64,000 bases of DNA, taken from NCBI RefSeq assembly GCF_023349125.1, contig NZ_JAKIKT010000001.1, positions 124,001 to 188,000 of the forward strand, in the 5' to 3' direction. Shown one piece after another: positions 26,405 to 35,583 of the stretch. Within the stretch, counting starts at the first letter, position 1. Each line of letters opens with the position of its first letter. Source of the stretch: Shewanella corallii (lineage in GTDB: Bacteria > Pseudomonadota > Gammaproteobacteria > Enterobacterales > Shewanellaceae). The notes beneath the pieces were generated by a model that saw only the letters and a program-made list of their open reading frames with translations, was not told the origin of the DNA and ran no database searches. A program made the position numbers and the translations under genes.

Positions 26405-28012
26405 TCAATCCGCAGAAAGCACAGAATACCCAAACGGCGGCAGGTGCAAGGTGTTGCCTGACACCTCAACACCACCTGGTGCCAGTTGTACGGCATTGGA
26501 AGCGATAGCGTCCAGCGAGTGGGCATCAGCACTCAGGTTGAATACGCACAGCAGCTGTTTGCCTTCATATTCACGCCAGAAGCCCAGCAGTGGCTCGGAC
26601 AGCTCAGTAAAGCGGATATCACCGGCCAGCAATACCGGCTGAGTCTTACGCCAGTGCAGGAAGGCCTTGGTGCTTTGCAGTACCGAACCTGCTGCCTGCT
26701 GTGTATCAACGGCAACGGCCTTGTGCTCATTCACCGCCGGCAGCCATGGGGTCACGGTACTGAAACCGGCGAACTCATCATTTTGCAGCCATGGCATTGG
26801 CGTACGGCAGCCGTCACGGCCTTTAAAGTTGGGCCAGAAGGTGATGCCGTAAGGGTCCTGCAGCAGCTCATAAGGAATATCTGCTTCGCTCAACCCCAGC
26901 TCTTCACCCTGATACATACAGATGCTGCCACGAATACAGCCCAGCAGCACATTAAGCATGCTGGCCTGAGTGGCAGACACTTCACCATTACGGGCCCAGC
27001 GGGTGGCAACGCGCTTAACGTCGTGGTTACTGAAGGCCCAGCATGGCCAGCCCTGTCCCAGTTTGTCTTCCAGGTTTTCCACTGTGTGACGGATATACCC
27101 GGCATCACTGTCATCGGTCAGAAACTCGAAGCTGTAACCCAAGTGCAGTCTGCCCGGTTGGGTGTACTCAGCCATGGTGGCCAGTGAGTCTTCAGAGGAG
27201 ATCTCGCCCAGGGCTGCGGTGTCTGGATACTTGTCCAGCAGGGCCCGCAGGTCATCGATAAAGGCCAGGTTTTCCGGCTGGGTATTGTTGTACCAGTGGT
27301 ACTGGAACGCATAGGGGTTGTCGTTGCTGAATCCTCGACCCGAGCGTTCCGCTTCCGGCTTGGCTGGATTGTCTCGCAGCTGCTTATCGTGGAAGCAGAA
27401 GTTGATCGCATCCAGGCGGAAACCGTCCACACCACGCTTCAGCCAAAACTCCACATTGTCCAACGCCGCTTGCTGTACTTCCGGGTTGTGGAAGTTCAGA
27501 TCCGGCTGGCTGGTGAGAAAGTTGTGTAGATAGTACTGGCCACGACGGGGTTCCCACTGCCAGGCACAGCCACCGAAAATCGACAGCCAGTTGTTGGGGG
27601 GAGTGCCGTCCGGACGGGGATCTGCCCATACATACCAGTCGGCTTTGGGGTTATCACGGCTTTCACGACTTTCCAGGAACCAGGCGTGCTGATCTGAGGT
27701 GTGACTGAGTACCTGATCAATCATCACCTTAAGGCCGAGATGGTGGGCCTTGTCCAGCAAACGGTCGAAGTCAGCCAGGGTGCCGAACATAGGGTCGACA
27801 TCGCGGTAGTCGCTGATGTCATAACCGAAATCTGCCATTGGAGATTTAAAGAAAGGGGAGATCCAAATGGCATCCACGCCCAGGTCGGCGATATAGTCCA
27901 GCTTGTCTACGATCCCCGGCAGATCGCCGATTCCATCGGCATTGCTGTCAGCAAAGCTGCGGGGATAGATCTGATAGATGACGGCGCCACGCCACCATTC
28001 CACGTTGTTCAT
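26405..28012 (-). CDS. cytoplasmic GH13 alpha-glucosidase (oligo-glucosidase)
   Basis: 535 residues from the ATG at 28012, with AGGAG 6 nt upstream; the longer frame to 28063 adds 17 unlikely residues. No signal peptide, so it acts in the cytoplasm. GH13 motifs: VMIDQVLSHTSDQHAW, nucleophile D201 in GFRLDAINF, acid E270 in ALGEIS, and FSNHDVKR. The start EWWRGAVIYQIYPRSFADSN and the subfamily features fit GH13_23 alpha-glucosidases that release glucose from maltose and maltodextrins. Divergent from TonB receptor 2, with operator C 110 bp upstream. Feeds glucose to the glucokinase at 44.6 kb. Confidence 0.95.
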   Translation of the reverse strand: MNNVEWWRGAVIYQIYPRSFADSNADGIGDLPGIVDKLDYIADLGVDAIWISPFFKSPMADFGYDISDYRDVDPMFGTLADFDRLLDKAHHLGLKVMIDQVLSHTSDQHAWFLESRESRDNPKADWYVWADPRPDGTPPNNWLSIFGGCAWQWEPRRGQYYLHNFLTSQPDLNFHNPEVQQAALDNVEFWLKRGVDGFRLDAINFCFHDKQLRDNPAKPEAERSGRGFSNDNPYAFQYHWYNNTQPENLAFIDDLRALLDKYPDTAALGEISSEDSLATMAEYTQPGRLHLGYSFEFLTDDSDAGYIRHTVENLEDKLGQGWPCWAFSNHDVKRVATRWARNGEVSATQASMLNVLLGCIRGSICMYQGEELGLSEADIPYELLQDPYGITFWPNFKGRDGCRTPMPWLQNDEFAGFSTVTPWLPAVNEHKAVAVDTQQAAGSVLQSTKAFLHWRKTQPVLLAGDIRFTELSEPLLGFWREYEGKQLLCVFNLSADAHSLDAIASNAVQLAPGGVEVSGNTLHLPPFGYSVLSAD

Positions 28013-28121
28013 TAAAGCTCCTAATTGACCCCGGAATTCATCTACACGGGGAGACGCTAACAAACGTCCTTCAGCCTACTCATTTAAATTACGTTAATGC
28101 TTCCTGAGGTGCCCGTCACTT

Positions 28122-28135
28122 TGCATACGTATGCA
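28122..28135. promoter_or_regulatory. MalR-type operator, site C
   Basis: TGCATACGTATGCA, perfect palindrome identical to site A, 110 bp upstream of the GH13 alpha-glucosidase start. Confidence 0.8.
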
Positions 28136-28410
28136 TGCCCAGAATGAGTGCTACGTCATTGAATTTTATTCATGTGTGAGGTCTTATTGGCGAGCTTTAA
28201 AAAATTGTCAGTGACCATGTTAACCAATGTCACCAAATTGGCGGCCAGAGTGATGTTCGGCACGTTTTAGCCGGAATTGAAATGGACGTCTCAGTTGACT
28301 GAGCTCTTGTCATGGAATTGACGTTTGAAAAGTGAATACAAGGAGTTACCTGTTTCCCGGATTGCATGTTTGAAGCAGAGCAGGCATCGGGAATGCGTTT
28401 TGCCCAGGGA

Positions 28411-28424
28411 TGAATACGTATGCA
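28411..28424. promoter_or_regulatory. MalR-type operator, site D
   Basis: TGAATACGTATGCA, 135 nt before the receptor 2 ATG, exactly as site B before receptor 1. Confidence 0.8.
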
Positions 28425-28429
28425 GGAAA

Positions 28430-28458
28430 TTGAGCTGGGTTTAACCGGATGGTAACAA
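28430..28458 (+). promoter_or_regulatory. candidate promoter of TonB receptor 2
   Basis: TTGAGC (28430-28435), 17-nt spacer, TAACAA (28453-28458), 5 nt after operator D, matching the receptor 1 element in sequence and spacing although the leader further downstream has diverged. Confidence 0.5.
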
Positions 28459-28545
28459 AGATGTGATGAGACGGGAGCGCATACCCTACAACAAAGCGCA
28501 CCGTGTCATACCCAACAGAATGACAATTATATCCAAGGGGGAGAC

Positions 28546-31266
28546 ATGTCACTGTTCAAGCCTAGTCTGGTGATGTTGGCTTTGGCCGCAGCTGGTGTAT
28601 CCAGCATGAATATTGCGGTTGCAGCCGAGCAGTCTACAGCAGACGAGCCGGTAGAAGTGATTGAAGTCCGTGGTATCCGAGGTTCATTGGCCGCTGCACA
28701 GGCCACGAAAATGGATAACAGTTCCATCGTTGAGTCTATTTCAGCGGAAGATATTGGTAAGTTGCCCGACAACAGTATTGCCGAGTCTCTGGCACGTCTG
28801 CCGGGCCTGACAACACAGCGACTCAATGGTCGTGCCAACGTGGTGTCGATTCGTGGTCTGGCACCTGACTTTACCACCGCCACACTGAATGGTCGTGAGC
28901 AGGTCACTGTTAACGAAAACCGTGGTATCGAGTTTGACCAGTACCCGTCTGAACTGATCAACTCTGCTGTGGTTTATAAGACCCCGGATGCCAGCCTGAT
29001 GGCTCAGGCGATTGGTGGTACGGTGGATCTGCAAACCATTCGTCCTCTGGCGTTTGGTGAGCAGGCGTTGGTGGTTAATGGTCGTTATGAAATGAACGAC
29101 ATGGACCAGCTTAACCCTGATGTCAGTAACAAGGGTTACCGCAGCAGTATCTCCTATATTGACCAATTCCTGGATGACACCCTGGGTGTTGCCATCGGCT
29201 TTTCCTCCATGTCCAGCCCAAGCCAGAACGAGCGCTCCCATGTCTGGGGTTACCCTGAAGCCAAGGACCTTGAAGGCAGCCCACTGGTGATTAGCGGCTA
29301 TAAGCCTTATGTACAGTCTTCCGAGCTGCAGCGTGATGGCGTGATGGCGGTGATTGAGTTTGCCCCCAATGACAAGCTGCACTCTATTGTCGATATCTTC
29401 TATACCAACTTTGAAGATAACTACAGCCTGCGTGGCGCAGAAATGCCACTGTATAACTACAACGGTGACACCAACACTTCCAACCTGACCAATGCCGTGG
29501 TTGAAAATGGCATGGTGACCTCAGGTACTTTCAGTGGTGTTAACCCAGTCTTGCGTAACGATTTTGAAGACAAGGAATCTGATTTGGTCGCCGTGGGCTG
29601 GAACCTCAGCTATGACGTCAGTGACAACCTGACCCTGGCTGCCGATCTGTCCTATTCCAAGGCTGATACACATACTTTCTCGCTGGAAAGCTACTCAGGT
29701 TTCGGCCGTGGTGGTTCTGAAGCCGGTTATGACGTCGACTTCGTGATGTCAGAAAACGGTGCCATCTTCGACACCGATGCCAACTTTACCAATGCCACTT
29801 TGGGTAACCCGCAAAATTGGGGTATTCCTGGTAACAATGGTGTCCAGGATGGCTTTATCAATGATATCGAGCTGGAAGATGAGCTGTCGGCTGTCCGTCT
29901 GACCGCCAACTACTATCTGGGCTCAGGTATCGTCGAAGAGATTGAGTTTGGTGTTAACTACACCAATCGCGAAAAGACCAAAGATTATGAGTCTGCCTTT
30001 CTTCAGTTGAAGAGCAACGCACCGACAGCGGTACCGGGCGAGTTTCTGATGTCCCCTGTGGATCTGGGCTTTATCGGTATTGGTCCAATGCTCACCTATG
30101 ATCCCCGCGCTCTGTTTGCCAGCGGTATTTACAACGTCTATGACGCTGCAGAGTTTGACGCATGGCGTAATACCAAGTCCTGGTCTGTCACTGAAGAGGT
30201 GATTACCCCTTACGTGCAAGCCAATCTGTATACCGAAATCGGCGATATGCCGCTGAAGGGTAATGTAGGTTTGCAGGCGGTATATACCGACCAGAGCTCT
30301 GATGGCTTTACCACAGTGCGTGATGATGCCGATGAAATCATGCCGATTTCCGGTGGCACAGATTACTGGGAACTTCTGCCAAGCCTGAACCTGAGCCTGG
30401 AAGTGGCTGATGACCAGTATGTACGTTTAGGTATTGCCCGCACCCTGGCCCGTGCCCGTATGGATCAGATGAATGCCAGCCGCGAGATCAACTACAACCC
30501 GGATAAAGCGGACTCCACTGATATCGATCAGTCTCCATGGAGTGGCTACGGCGGTAACGCTGAGCTTAAGCCGTGGATGGCCTGGCAGTTTGACCTGAGC
30601 TATGAAAACTACTTCTCCGGTACCAGCTACTTCGCAGTGGCTGTGTTCTACAAGGATCTGGAAAACTACATCTTCAATCAGCAAACCATAGGCGACTTCA
30701 GCGGTTATCCAATCGAAGGCGAGCAGCCTGCGTTGACCGAAGGTTATGTGGGTATCTGGCAGAACGGTCAGGGCGGTTACATCTGGGGCAGCGAAGTGAC
30801 TCTGGCGCTGACCGGTGATCTGTTGCACGACTCTCTGTCTGGCTTTGGTATGTCAGTTAACTACTCCTATACCGATAGTGAAGTACAGGAAGATGCTGAC
30901 AGCGATCCTATCCCGCTGCCGGGTCTGTCAAACGATGTGGTTAACGCCAGCTTCTACTACGAAGATTACGGCTTCCAGGCCCGGGTCAGTGCCCGTTACC
31001 GTTCCGACTTCCTGGGTGAAGTCAGTGGTCTGAGTCTGGCCCGTGATATGCGCTTTGTGGCCAGCGAAACCATTGTTGATGCTCAGATTGGTTACGACTT
31101 CGCTGAGTCAGGTATCAAGTCACTGGAAGGCCTGTCAGTGGTACTGCAGGGTCTGAACCTGACCGACGAACCATTTATGACCTATGAGAATGGTGACGAG
31201 CGTCAGATCAAAGATTACCAGAGCTATGGCCGCACCTTTATGTTGGGTGCCAGCTACGCGTTCTAA
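28546..31266 (+). CDS. TonB-dependent receptor 2 (maltodextrin type)
   Basis: 906 residues; AAGGGGGAG precedes the ATG. Same plan as receptor 1: signal peptide starting with the identical MSLFKPSLVMLALA, cleavage near IAVAAEQ, TonB-box-like VEVIEVRGIRGS, plug (IGKLPDNSIAESLARLPG) and barrel ending LGASYAF. The two receptors agree most in the plug and in the last third (YYEDYGFQARVSARYRSDFL in both with one change), and differ in outer loops, so they may prefer different chain lengths or branching. First gene of the long maltodextrin cluster, separated from the following genes by a strong hairpin. Confidence 0.94.
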   Translation: MSLFKPSLVMLALAAAGVSSMNIAVAAEQSTADEPVEVIEVRGIRGSLAAAQATKMDNSSIVESISAEDIGKLPDNSIAESLARLPGLTTQRLNGRANVVSIRGLAPDFTTATLNGREQVTVNENRGIEFDQYPSELINSAVVYKTPDASLMAQAIGGTVDLQTIRPLAFGEQALVVNGRYEMNDMDQLNPDVSNKGYRSSISYIDQFLDDTLGVAIGFSSMSSPSQNERSHVWGYPEAKDLEGSPLVISGYKPYVQSSELQRDGVMAVIEFAPNDKLHSIVDIFYTNFEDNYSLRGAEMPLYNYNGDTNTSNLTNAVVENGMVTSGTFSGVNPVLRNDFEDKESDLVAVGWNLSYDVSDNLTLAADLSYSKADTHTFSLESYSGFGRGGSEAGYDVDFVMSENGAIFDTDANFTNATLGNPQNWGIPGNNGVQDGFINDIELEDELSAVRLTANYYLGSGIVEEIEFGVNYTNREKTKDYESAFLQLKSNAPTAVPGEFLMSPVDLGFIGIGPMLTYDPRALFASGIYNVYDAAEFDAWRNTKSWSVTEEVITPYVQANLYTEIGDMPLKGNVGLQAVYTDQSSDGFTTVRDDADEIMPISGGTDYWELLPSLNLSLEVADDQYVRLGIARTLARARMDQMNASREINYNPDKADSTDIDQSPWSGYGGNAELKPWMAWQFDLSYENYFSGTSYFAVAVFYKDLENYIFNQQTIGDFSGYPIEGEQPALTEGYVGIWQNGQGGYIWGSEVTLALTGDLLHDSLSGFGMSVNYSYTDSEVQEDADSDPIPLPGLSNDVVNASFYYEDYGFQARVSARYRSDFLGEVSGLSLARDMRFVASETIVDAQIGYDFAESGIKSLEGLSVVLQGLNLTDEPFMTYENGDERQIKDYQSYGRTFMLGASYAF

Positions 31267-31282
31267 CGGTTAATCGAAACTC

Positions 31283-31320
31283 AACAATGTCCGGCAGTGG
31301 CTGCTGCCGGACATTGTTTT
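31283..31320 (+). terminator. strong hairpin after TonB receptor 2
   Basis: Perfect 15-bp stem (31283-31297 with 31304-31318), loop TGGCTG, ending in T4. Likely a terminator or partial terminator that makes receptor levels exceed those of the downstream halogenase-amylase genes. Confidence 0.88.
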
Positions 31321-31439
31321 AACCGGGTTATTCAGTAAAGCGTGTTTTAGTTAAAAACGGTTGATTCAGTTGTTTTTAACCAAGATACAAGGGGCCGCCT
31401 GACAGGGTGGGAGCAATGAAGATGCAGCAGGGAGTTGAT

Positions 31440-32951
31440 ATGCAACAACAGCTGGTAATCCTGGGCGGTGGCAGCGCCGGATGGATGGCAGCCGCTATGT
31501 TGGCCAAAACACTGGGCCACAGCGTCGCTATTACTCTGGTAGAGTCAGAAGAGATCGGCACTGTGGGTGTCGGTGAAGCCTCTATTCCTCCGCTGACCTT
31601 GTTTAACCGCGCGCTGGGCATAGATGAGCGCGACTTTATGGCAGCCACTGCCGCCACCTTTAAGCTGGGTATTCAGTTTGAAGGCTGGGGCAACCCCGAC
31701 GCCTGCTATATGCATGCCTTCGGCGCTATGGGTCGGGATCTGGCATTGACTCCCTTTGTACACTTTTGGTTAAAGCAACAGGCTCGCCTTGGTGAGCAAG
31801 CAGACAAGAGTGATTTCTGGCGATATTCAGCCAATGCCTGCGCCGGTGCCGCCAACCGGTTTGGCTTGAGCGGCGGACAAGGCGATTTGCCCCACGCCTA
31901 CCACTTTGATGCGGGACTGTACGCCAACTATCTGCGTGAGTTCAGTCAGAAGCTGGGTGTCAAACACATCAATGGCCGGGTCAGCAAGATTCATACAGAT
32001 TCAACAAGCGGTGATATCACGGCGCTGGAGCTGAGCGATGGCACTCGGATTGCCGGAGACCTCTTTATCGATTGCTCCGGCTTTGCCTCATTGCTTATCG
32101 ACAAGACACTGAATGCCGGGTTTGAAGACTGGTCCCATTGGCTCCCCTGTGACAGCGCCTGGGCCGTGCCCTCTGCCAGAGGCGACAAGCTGCGTCCTTA
32201 CACACGTTCGATAGCCCATCAGGCCGGTTGGCAGTGGCAGATCCCGCTGCAGCACAGAACCGGTAATGGCATGGTGTTCGCCAGCCGTTGGTGGGATGAA
32301 CAGGATGCCAAAGCGGCACTGCAGGCGAATCTGGAGACCCAGGCTCTGGATGAACCCAGATTGCTGAAATTCAAGGTGGGTCGCAGACGCAAACAGTGGC
32401 ACCACAATTGTGTGGCACTTGGGCTGGCCAGTGGTTTTCTTGAGCCTTTGGAGTCCACCAGTATTCATCTGGTGCAGAGCGGCATTATGCGCCTGGTGAA
32501 GTTGTTCCCGGCCAAAGGTCTGGCTGCCGACGCATTGCGCGACGAATACAACCGTCAGTCTCAACAGGAGTTTGAGCAGATCCGTGACTTCATCATATTG
32601 CACTACTGCCTGAATAGCCGCGACTCAAACCAGAGTGAGGCCGGAAGCTTGTGGCGTCATTGCCGCAATATGGCACTGCCAGCTTCTCTGGAGTACAAAA
32701 TCGCCCTGTTCAAAGAGTCCGGCATGGTGGTGCGGCAGCAGGATGAGCTCTTTGCCGAGGTCGCCTGGCAGCAGGTGATGCTGGGGCAGGGCGTTAGCCC
32801 TCAATCCTGGTCGCCGATGGCAGACAAGCTGACACCTGAGCAGCTGACTGAGTATTTGCAAAATATCCAGACCATTACGTCCGGCGCTGTGTCCAAAATG
32901 CCGCCCCATGACCAATTTATTCAAGCCTATTGTCAGATGGAGACTGCGTAG
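31440..32951 (+). CDS. flavin-dependent tryptophan-halogenase-family protein
   Basis: 503 residues from the ATG at 31440, with AGGGAG 5-6 nt upstream; earlier in-frame starts (31407, 31416, 31422) add up to 11 residues. FAD fold VILGGGSAGWMAA at the start; catalytic-type Lys K75 in FKLGIQFEGW; and the W264-x-W-x-I-P motif (WQWQIPL) that marks flavin halogenases; then SGFLEPLESTSIHLVQSG. All key family residues are present. Members of this family sit beside TonB receptors in sugar-use loci of Xanthomonas, Caulobacter and Alteromonadales, where no substrate is established. Followed by the amylase gene with a 1-nt overlap, so it is expressed with starch enzymes. Confidence 0.92.
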   Translation: MQQQLVILGGGSAGWMAAAMLAKTLGHSVAITLVESEEIGTVGVGEASIPPLTLFNRALGIDERDFMAATAATFKLGIQFEGWGNPDACYMHAFGAMGRDLALTPFVHFWLKQQARLGEQADKSDFWRYSANACAGAANRFGLSGGQGDLPHAYHFDAGLYANYLREFSQKLGVKHINGRVSKIHTDSTSGDITALELSDGTRIAGDLFIDCSGFASLLIDKTLNAGFEDWSHWLPCDSAWAVPSARGDKLRPYTRSIAHQAGWQWQIPLQHRTGNGMVFASRWWDEQDAKAALQANLETQALDEPRLLKFKVGRRRKQWHHNCVALGLASGFLEPLESTSIHLVQSGIMRLVKLFPAKGLAADALRDEYNRQSQQEFEQIRDFIILHYCLNSRDSNQSEAGSLWRHCRNMALPASLEYKIALFKESGMVVRQQDELFAEVAWQQVMLGQGVSPQSWSPMADKLTPEQLTEYLQNIQTITSGAVSKMPPHDQFIQAYCQMETA

Positions 32952-35551
32952 TGAGGCTGTTACTTCCCCTGTTACTGGTTGGCAGCGGCTGTGTCTCTGC
33001 CGCAGAGCCGACAAATGCTGAGCCTTTGCTGCATGTGCCGTCTCCCGACTGGCGCGAGCAGATCATCTATTTCGCATTAACCGATCGTTTTAACGATGGC
33101 GATCCATCCAATAATGATCAGGGAGCTGGCGAGTTTGATCCCAAAGATCATCGTAAATTCAGCGGTGGCGATCTCAAGGGGATGAAGGCTCGACTGGATT
33201 ATATGCAGCAGCTGGGCGCAACGGCCTTGTGGCTGACGCCGCCTGTGGCCAACCAGTGGTGGTATCCCAAAGGTCAGTACGGTGGTTATCACGGCTACTG
33301 GGCTACCGACTTCAAGAGTATCGAGCCTCACTTCGGTACGCTTGAAGATTACCAGGCTTTGTCTGATGGTCTGCATCGCCGTGGTATGTACCTGATCCAG
33401 GACATAGTGGTTAATCACACAGGTAACTTCTTCGGTTATGAAGGCGAGTATGATCCGCTGAATACCGCCAAAAACTTTACCGTTTTTGATGATGCCCATC
33501 CGGGCAATCGTTTCCCGACTCAGGCACCGTTTGAGCTGGTCGACCGACATAATCCTGAGCATGTGGCAGCAGATATTTACCACTGGACGCCACCTATTAC
33601 CGACTACAAAGACCCGGCTCAGGAATTTACCCATCAGCTGGCGAATCTGGCGGATCTCAACACCACTAACCCCAAAGTTCGGGAAACCCTGAAAGACAGC
33701 TACAGATACTGGATTGAAACCGTGGGTGTGGATGCCTTCCGGGTCGATACCGCCAAGTATGTGGAGCATGATTTCTGGAATGATTTTCTGCATGCATCGA
33801 ACGGCATTATGGCGGCTGCCAAAGGCACCGGCCGCAATGACTTTTTAGCCTTTGGGGAGATCTTCGATGGCTCAGCCCCTATGGAAAACAGCGGCGAGCA
33901 TAAGCTGGTGAGTTTTCTGGGGACCGAAGACAAACCTGAGCTGAACTCAGTGATTGGCTTCCCTCTCTATTTCGAGCTGGGACGGGTGTTGGCCGAGGGG
34001 GCCCCAACGGCGCAGCTGGCCTACCGGCTTGAGCAGCAGATGGCGGTTTACCCAAATCCCTGGGTGATCCCCAACTTTGTCGACAACCATGACACTCGCA
34101 GATTCCTGTCCTCCGGTTCGCTGGCATCTTTCCGTCAGGCGATGGCGGTTATCTTCACTGTGCCGGGTATCCCGGTGATCTATCAGGGTGATGAACAGGC
34201 ACTGACACAGACGCGTCAGGCCATGTTCGCCGGAGGTTATGGATCGAAGCAGAGTCAGTTTGATACCAACTCAGCCATGTTCCGTTTTGTTCAGGATCTG
34301 GCGGCACTCAGACTGAGTGATAAAGCCCTGACCCGAGGCGATCTGACCATACTGGCCAGCTCCAGTCAGGGAGCCGGTGTGCTTGGTTTCGAGCGCAGCT
34401 ATCAGGATCAGCAGACTCTGATACTGATGAATACGGCCCAGAGCAGCCAGCTGCTGGCTAATATGCCACTGCAATCAGGACATTGGCTGCTGGTGCTTGA
34501 TGAAAATGGTGCTGTTGCTGACAAGCAGGTATTAAGTAGCAGTGGTGAGCTGACCATGAGTCTGCCCGCCAAGGCAATCCGGGTTTACCGCTGGCTGGAG
34601 GAGTCTGGAAGGGGTCAGCCAGAGGCAATGCCGGAAATGACGCCAGAGCTGACGCTGGAAACCCAGCTTCAGGGCCAGACGCTGACATCAGACACTCTGC
34701 TGCAGGGACGTTTCAGCCAGCCTGGTACCCCATTGCAGCTGGTGTTGAACAGCAATCTGGATACTGCTGTTCCCCTGACAGTCTCTGCCGATGGCAGGTG
34801 GCAATATCAACTGCCGGTTAGATCTGTTGGCGAATGGCCCCAGTCTATCAACCTCTATGCGCCGGAACTGGGGCTTGCGGGAAAGGCTGTCAGTTTTACT
34901 ACTCAGGTGAGGAATCCTGCGTGGCAACTGGAGATCACCGACCCGGTTGGCGATGAAAAGTATCAGCGACCACAACACGTTAACAGTGGCGCCCAGCGAG
35001 ATATCACTGCAGCCAGTGTGCGCAGCGGCGGCAGTGTACTTGAGCTGACACTGAGTATGGCTGAGATCAGTAACTCCTGGTTGCCCGCTCAGGGCTTCGA
35101 CAATGTCAGTTTTGATATCTACTTCGATCTTTCCAGTCAGCTGCCAGAAGCCAAAGGGGCGAAAGCTCTGCCCAGTCTTAAGGCTAGTATGCCTGAGGGA
35201 CGCTGGCATCTTGGTCATACCCTCCATGGCTGGGGAAATACCCTGTTTATCCCCGGTGAAAGCCAGCCGGATGGCGCTGAGTCAGGTAACACGGACGCTA
35301 TCCAGCGGGTCGCGCCTGCTCCTCAGATCAGTGTCGACAAAGCTGCAGCAACCCTGACGCTGAAATATCGGGGAGAAGGGCTGGGGCTGAAGCAGTGGGA
35401 TGGCGTCAAAATCTATATCACCACCTGGGATCGCAGTGGTGAAGGCGATCTGCGCCTGGTGACACCAGAGGCGACCTCCTGGTCATTCGGCGGAGGTAAC
35501 AGCCAGTCGCCGCTGATTATGGATAGTCTGTGGCTCGATACACAGCATTAA
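32951..35551 (+). CDS. exported GH13 alpha-amylase with C-terminal glucodextranase-type module
   Basis: 866 residues from the GTG at 32951, which shares its G with the halogenase stop (TAGTG). Signal peptide LLLPLLLVGSGCVSA, cleaved near AEP. GH13 barrel about 30-450: DIVVNHTGN, nucleophile D266 in AFRVDTAKYVE, acid E303 in AFGEIFDG, D381 in VDNHDTRRF. After a beta domain and linker comes an Ig-like region (about 555-650) and a C-terminal module starting ITDPVGDEKYQRPQH, resembling the glucodextranase C-terminal binding module. A long multidomain amylase for extracellular or periplasmic glucan cutting. Part of the halogenase-amylase-amylase-GH31 transcript. Confidence 0.9.
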   Translation: MRLLLPLLLVGSGCVSAAEPTNAEPLLHVPSPDWREQIIYFALTDRFNDGDPSNNDQGAGEFDPKDHRKFSGGDLKGMKARLDYMQQLGATALWLTPPVANQWWYPKGQYGGYHGYWATDFKSIEPHFGTLEDYQALSDGLHRRGMYLIQDIVVNHTGNFFGYEGEYDPLNTAKNFTVFDDAHPGNRFPTQAPFELVDRHNPEHVAADIYHWTPPITDYKDPAQEFTHQLANLADLNTTNPKVRETLKDSYRYWIETVGVDAFRVDTAKYVEHDFWNDFLHASNGIMAAAKGTGRNDFLAFGEIFDGSAPMENSGEHKLVSFLGTEDKPELNSVIGFPLYFELGRVLAEGAPTAQLAYRLEQQMAVYPNPWVIPNFVDNHDTRRFLSSGSLASFRQAMAVIFTVPGIPVIYQGDEQALTQTRQAMFAGGYGSKQSQFDTNSAMFRFVQDLAALRLSDKALTRGDLTILASSSQGAGVLGFERSYQDQQTLILMNTAQSSQLLANMPLQSGHWLLVLDENGAVADKQVLSSSGELTMSLPAKAIRVYRWLEESGRGQPEAMPEMTPELTLETQLQGQTLTSDTLLQGRFSQPGTPLQLVLNSNLDTAVPLTVSADGRWQYQLPVRSVGEWPQSINLYAPELGLAGKAVSFTTQVRNPAWQLEITDPVGDEKYQRPQHVNSGAQRDITAASVRSGGSVLELTLSMAEISNSWLPAQGFDNVSFDIYFDLSSQLPEAKGAKALPSLKASMPEGRWHLGHTLHGWGNTLFIPGESQPDGAESGNTDAIQRVAPAPQISVDKAAATLTLKYRGEGLGLKQWDGVKIYITTWDRSGEGDLRLVTPEATSWSFGGGNSQSPLIMDSLWLDTQH

Positions 35552-35583
35552 GAACAAGCAATAATAAAAGAGTGAGATACCCT

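Larger units (their letters stand above)
28013..28545. other. divergent control region, glucosidase / TonB receptor 2
   Basis: 533 bp without a gene. Contains MalR-type operators C and D and the receptor 2 promoter candidate, listed separately. The middle (28140-28400) shows nothing I can name. Confidence 0.7.
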
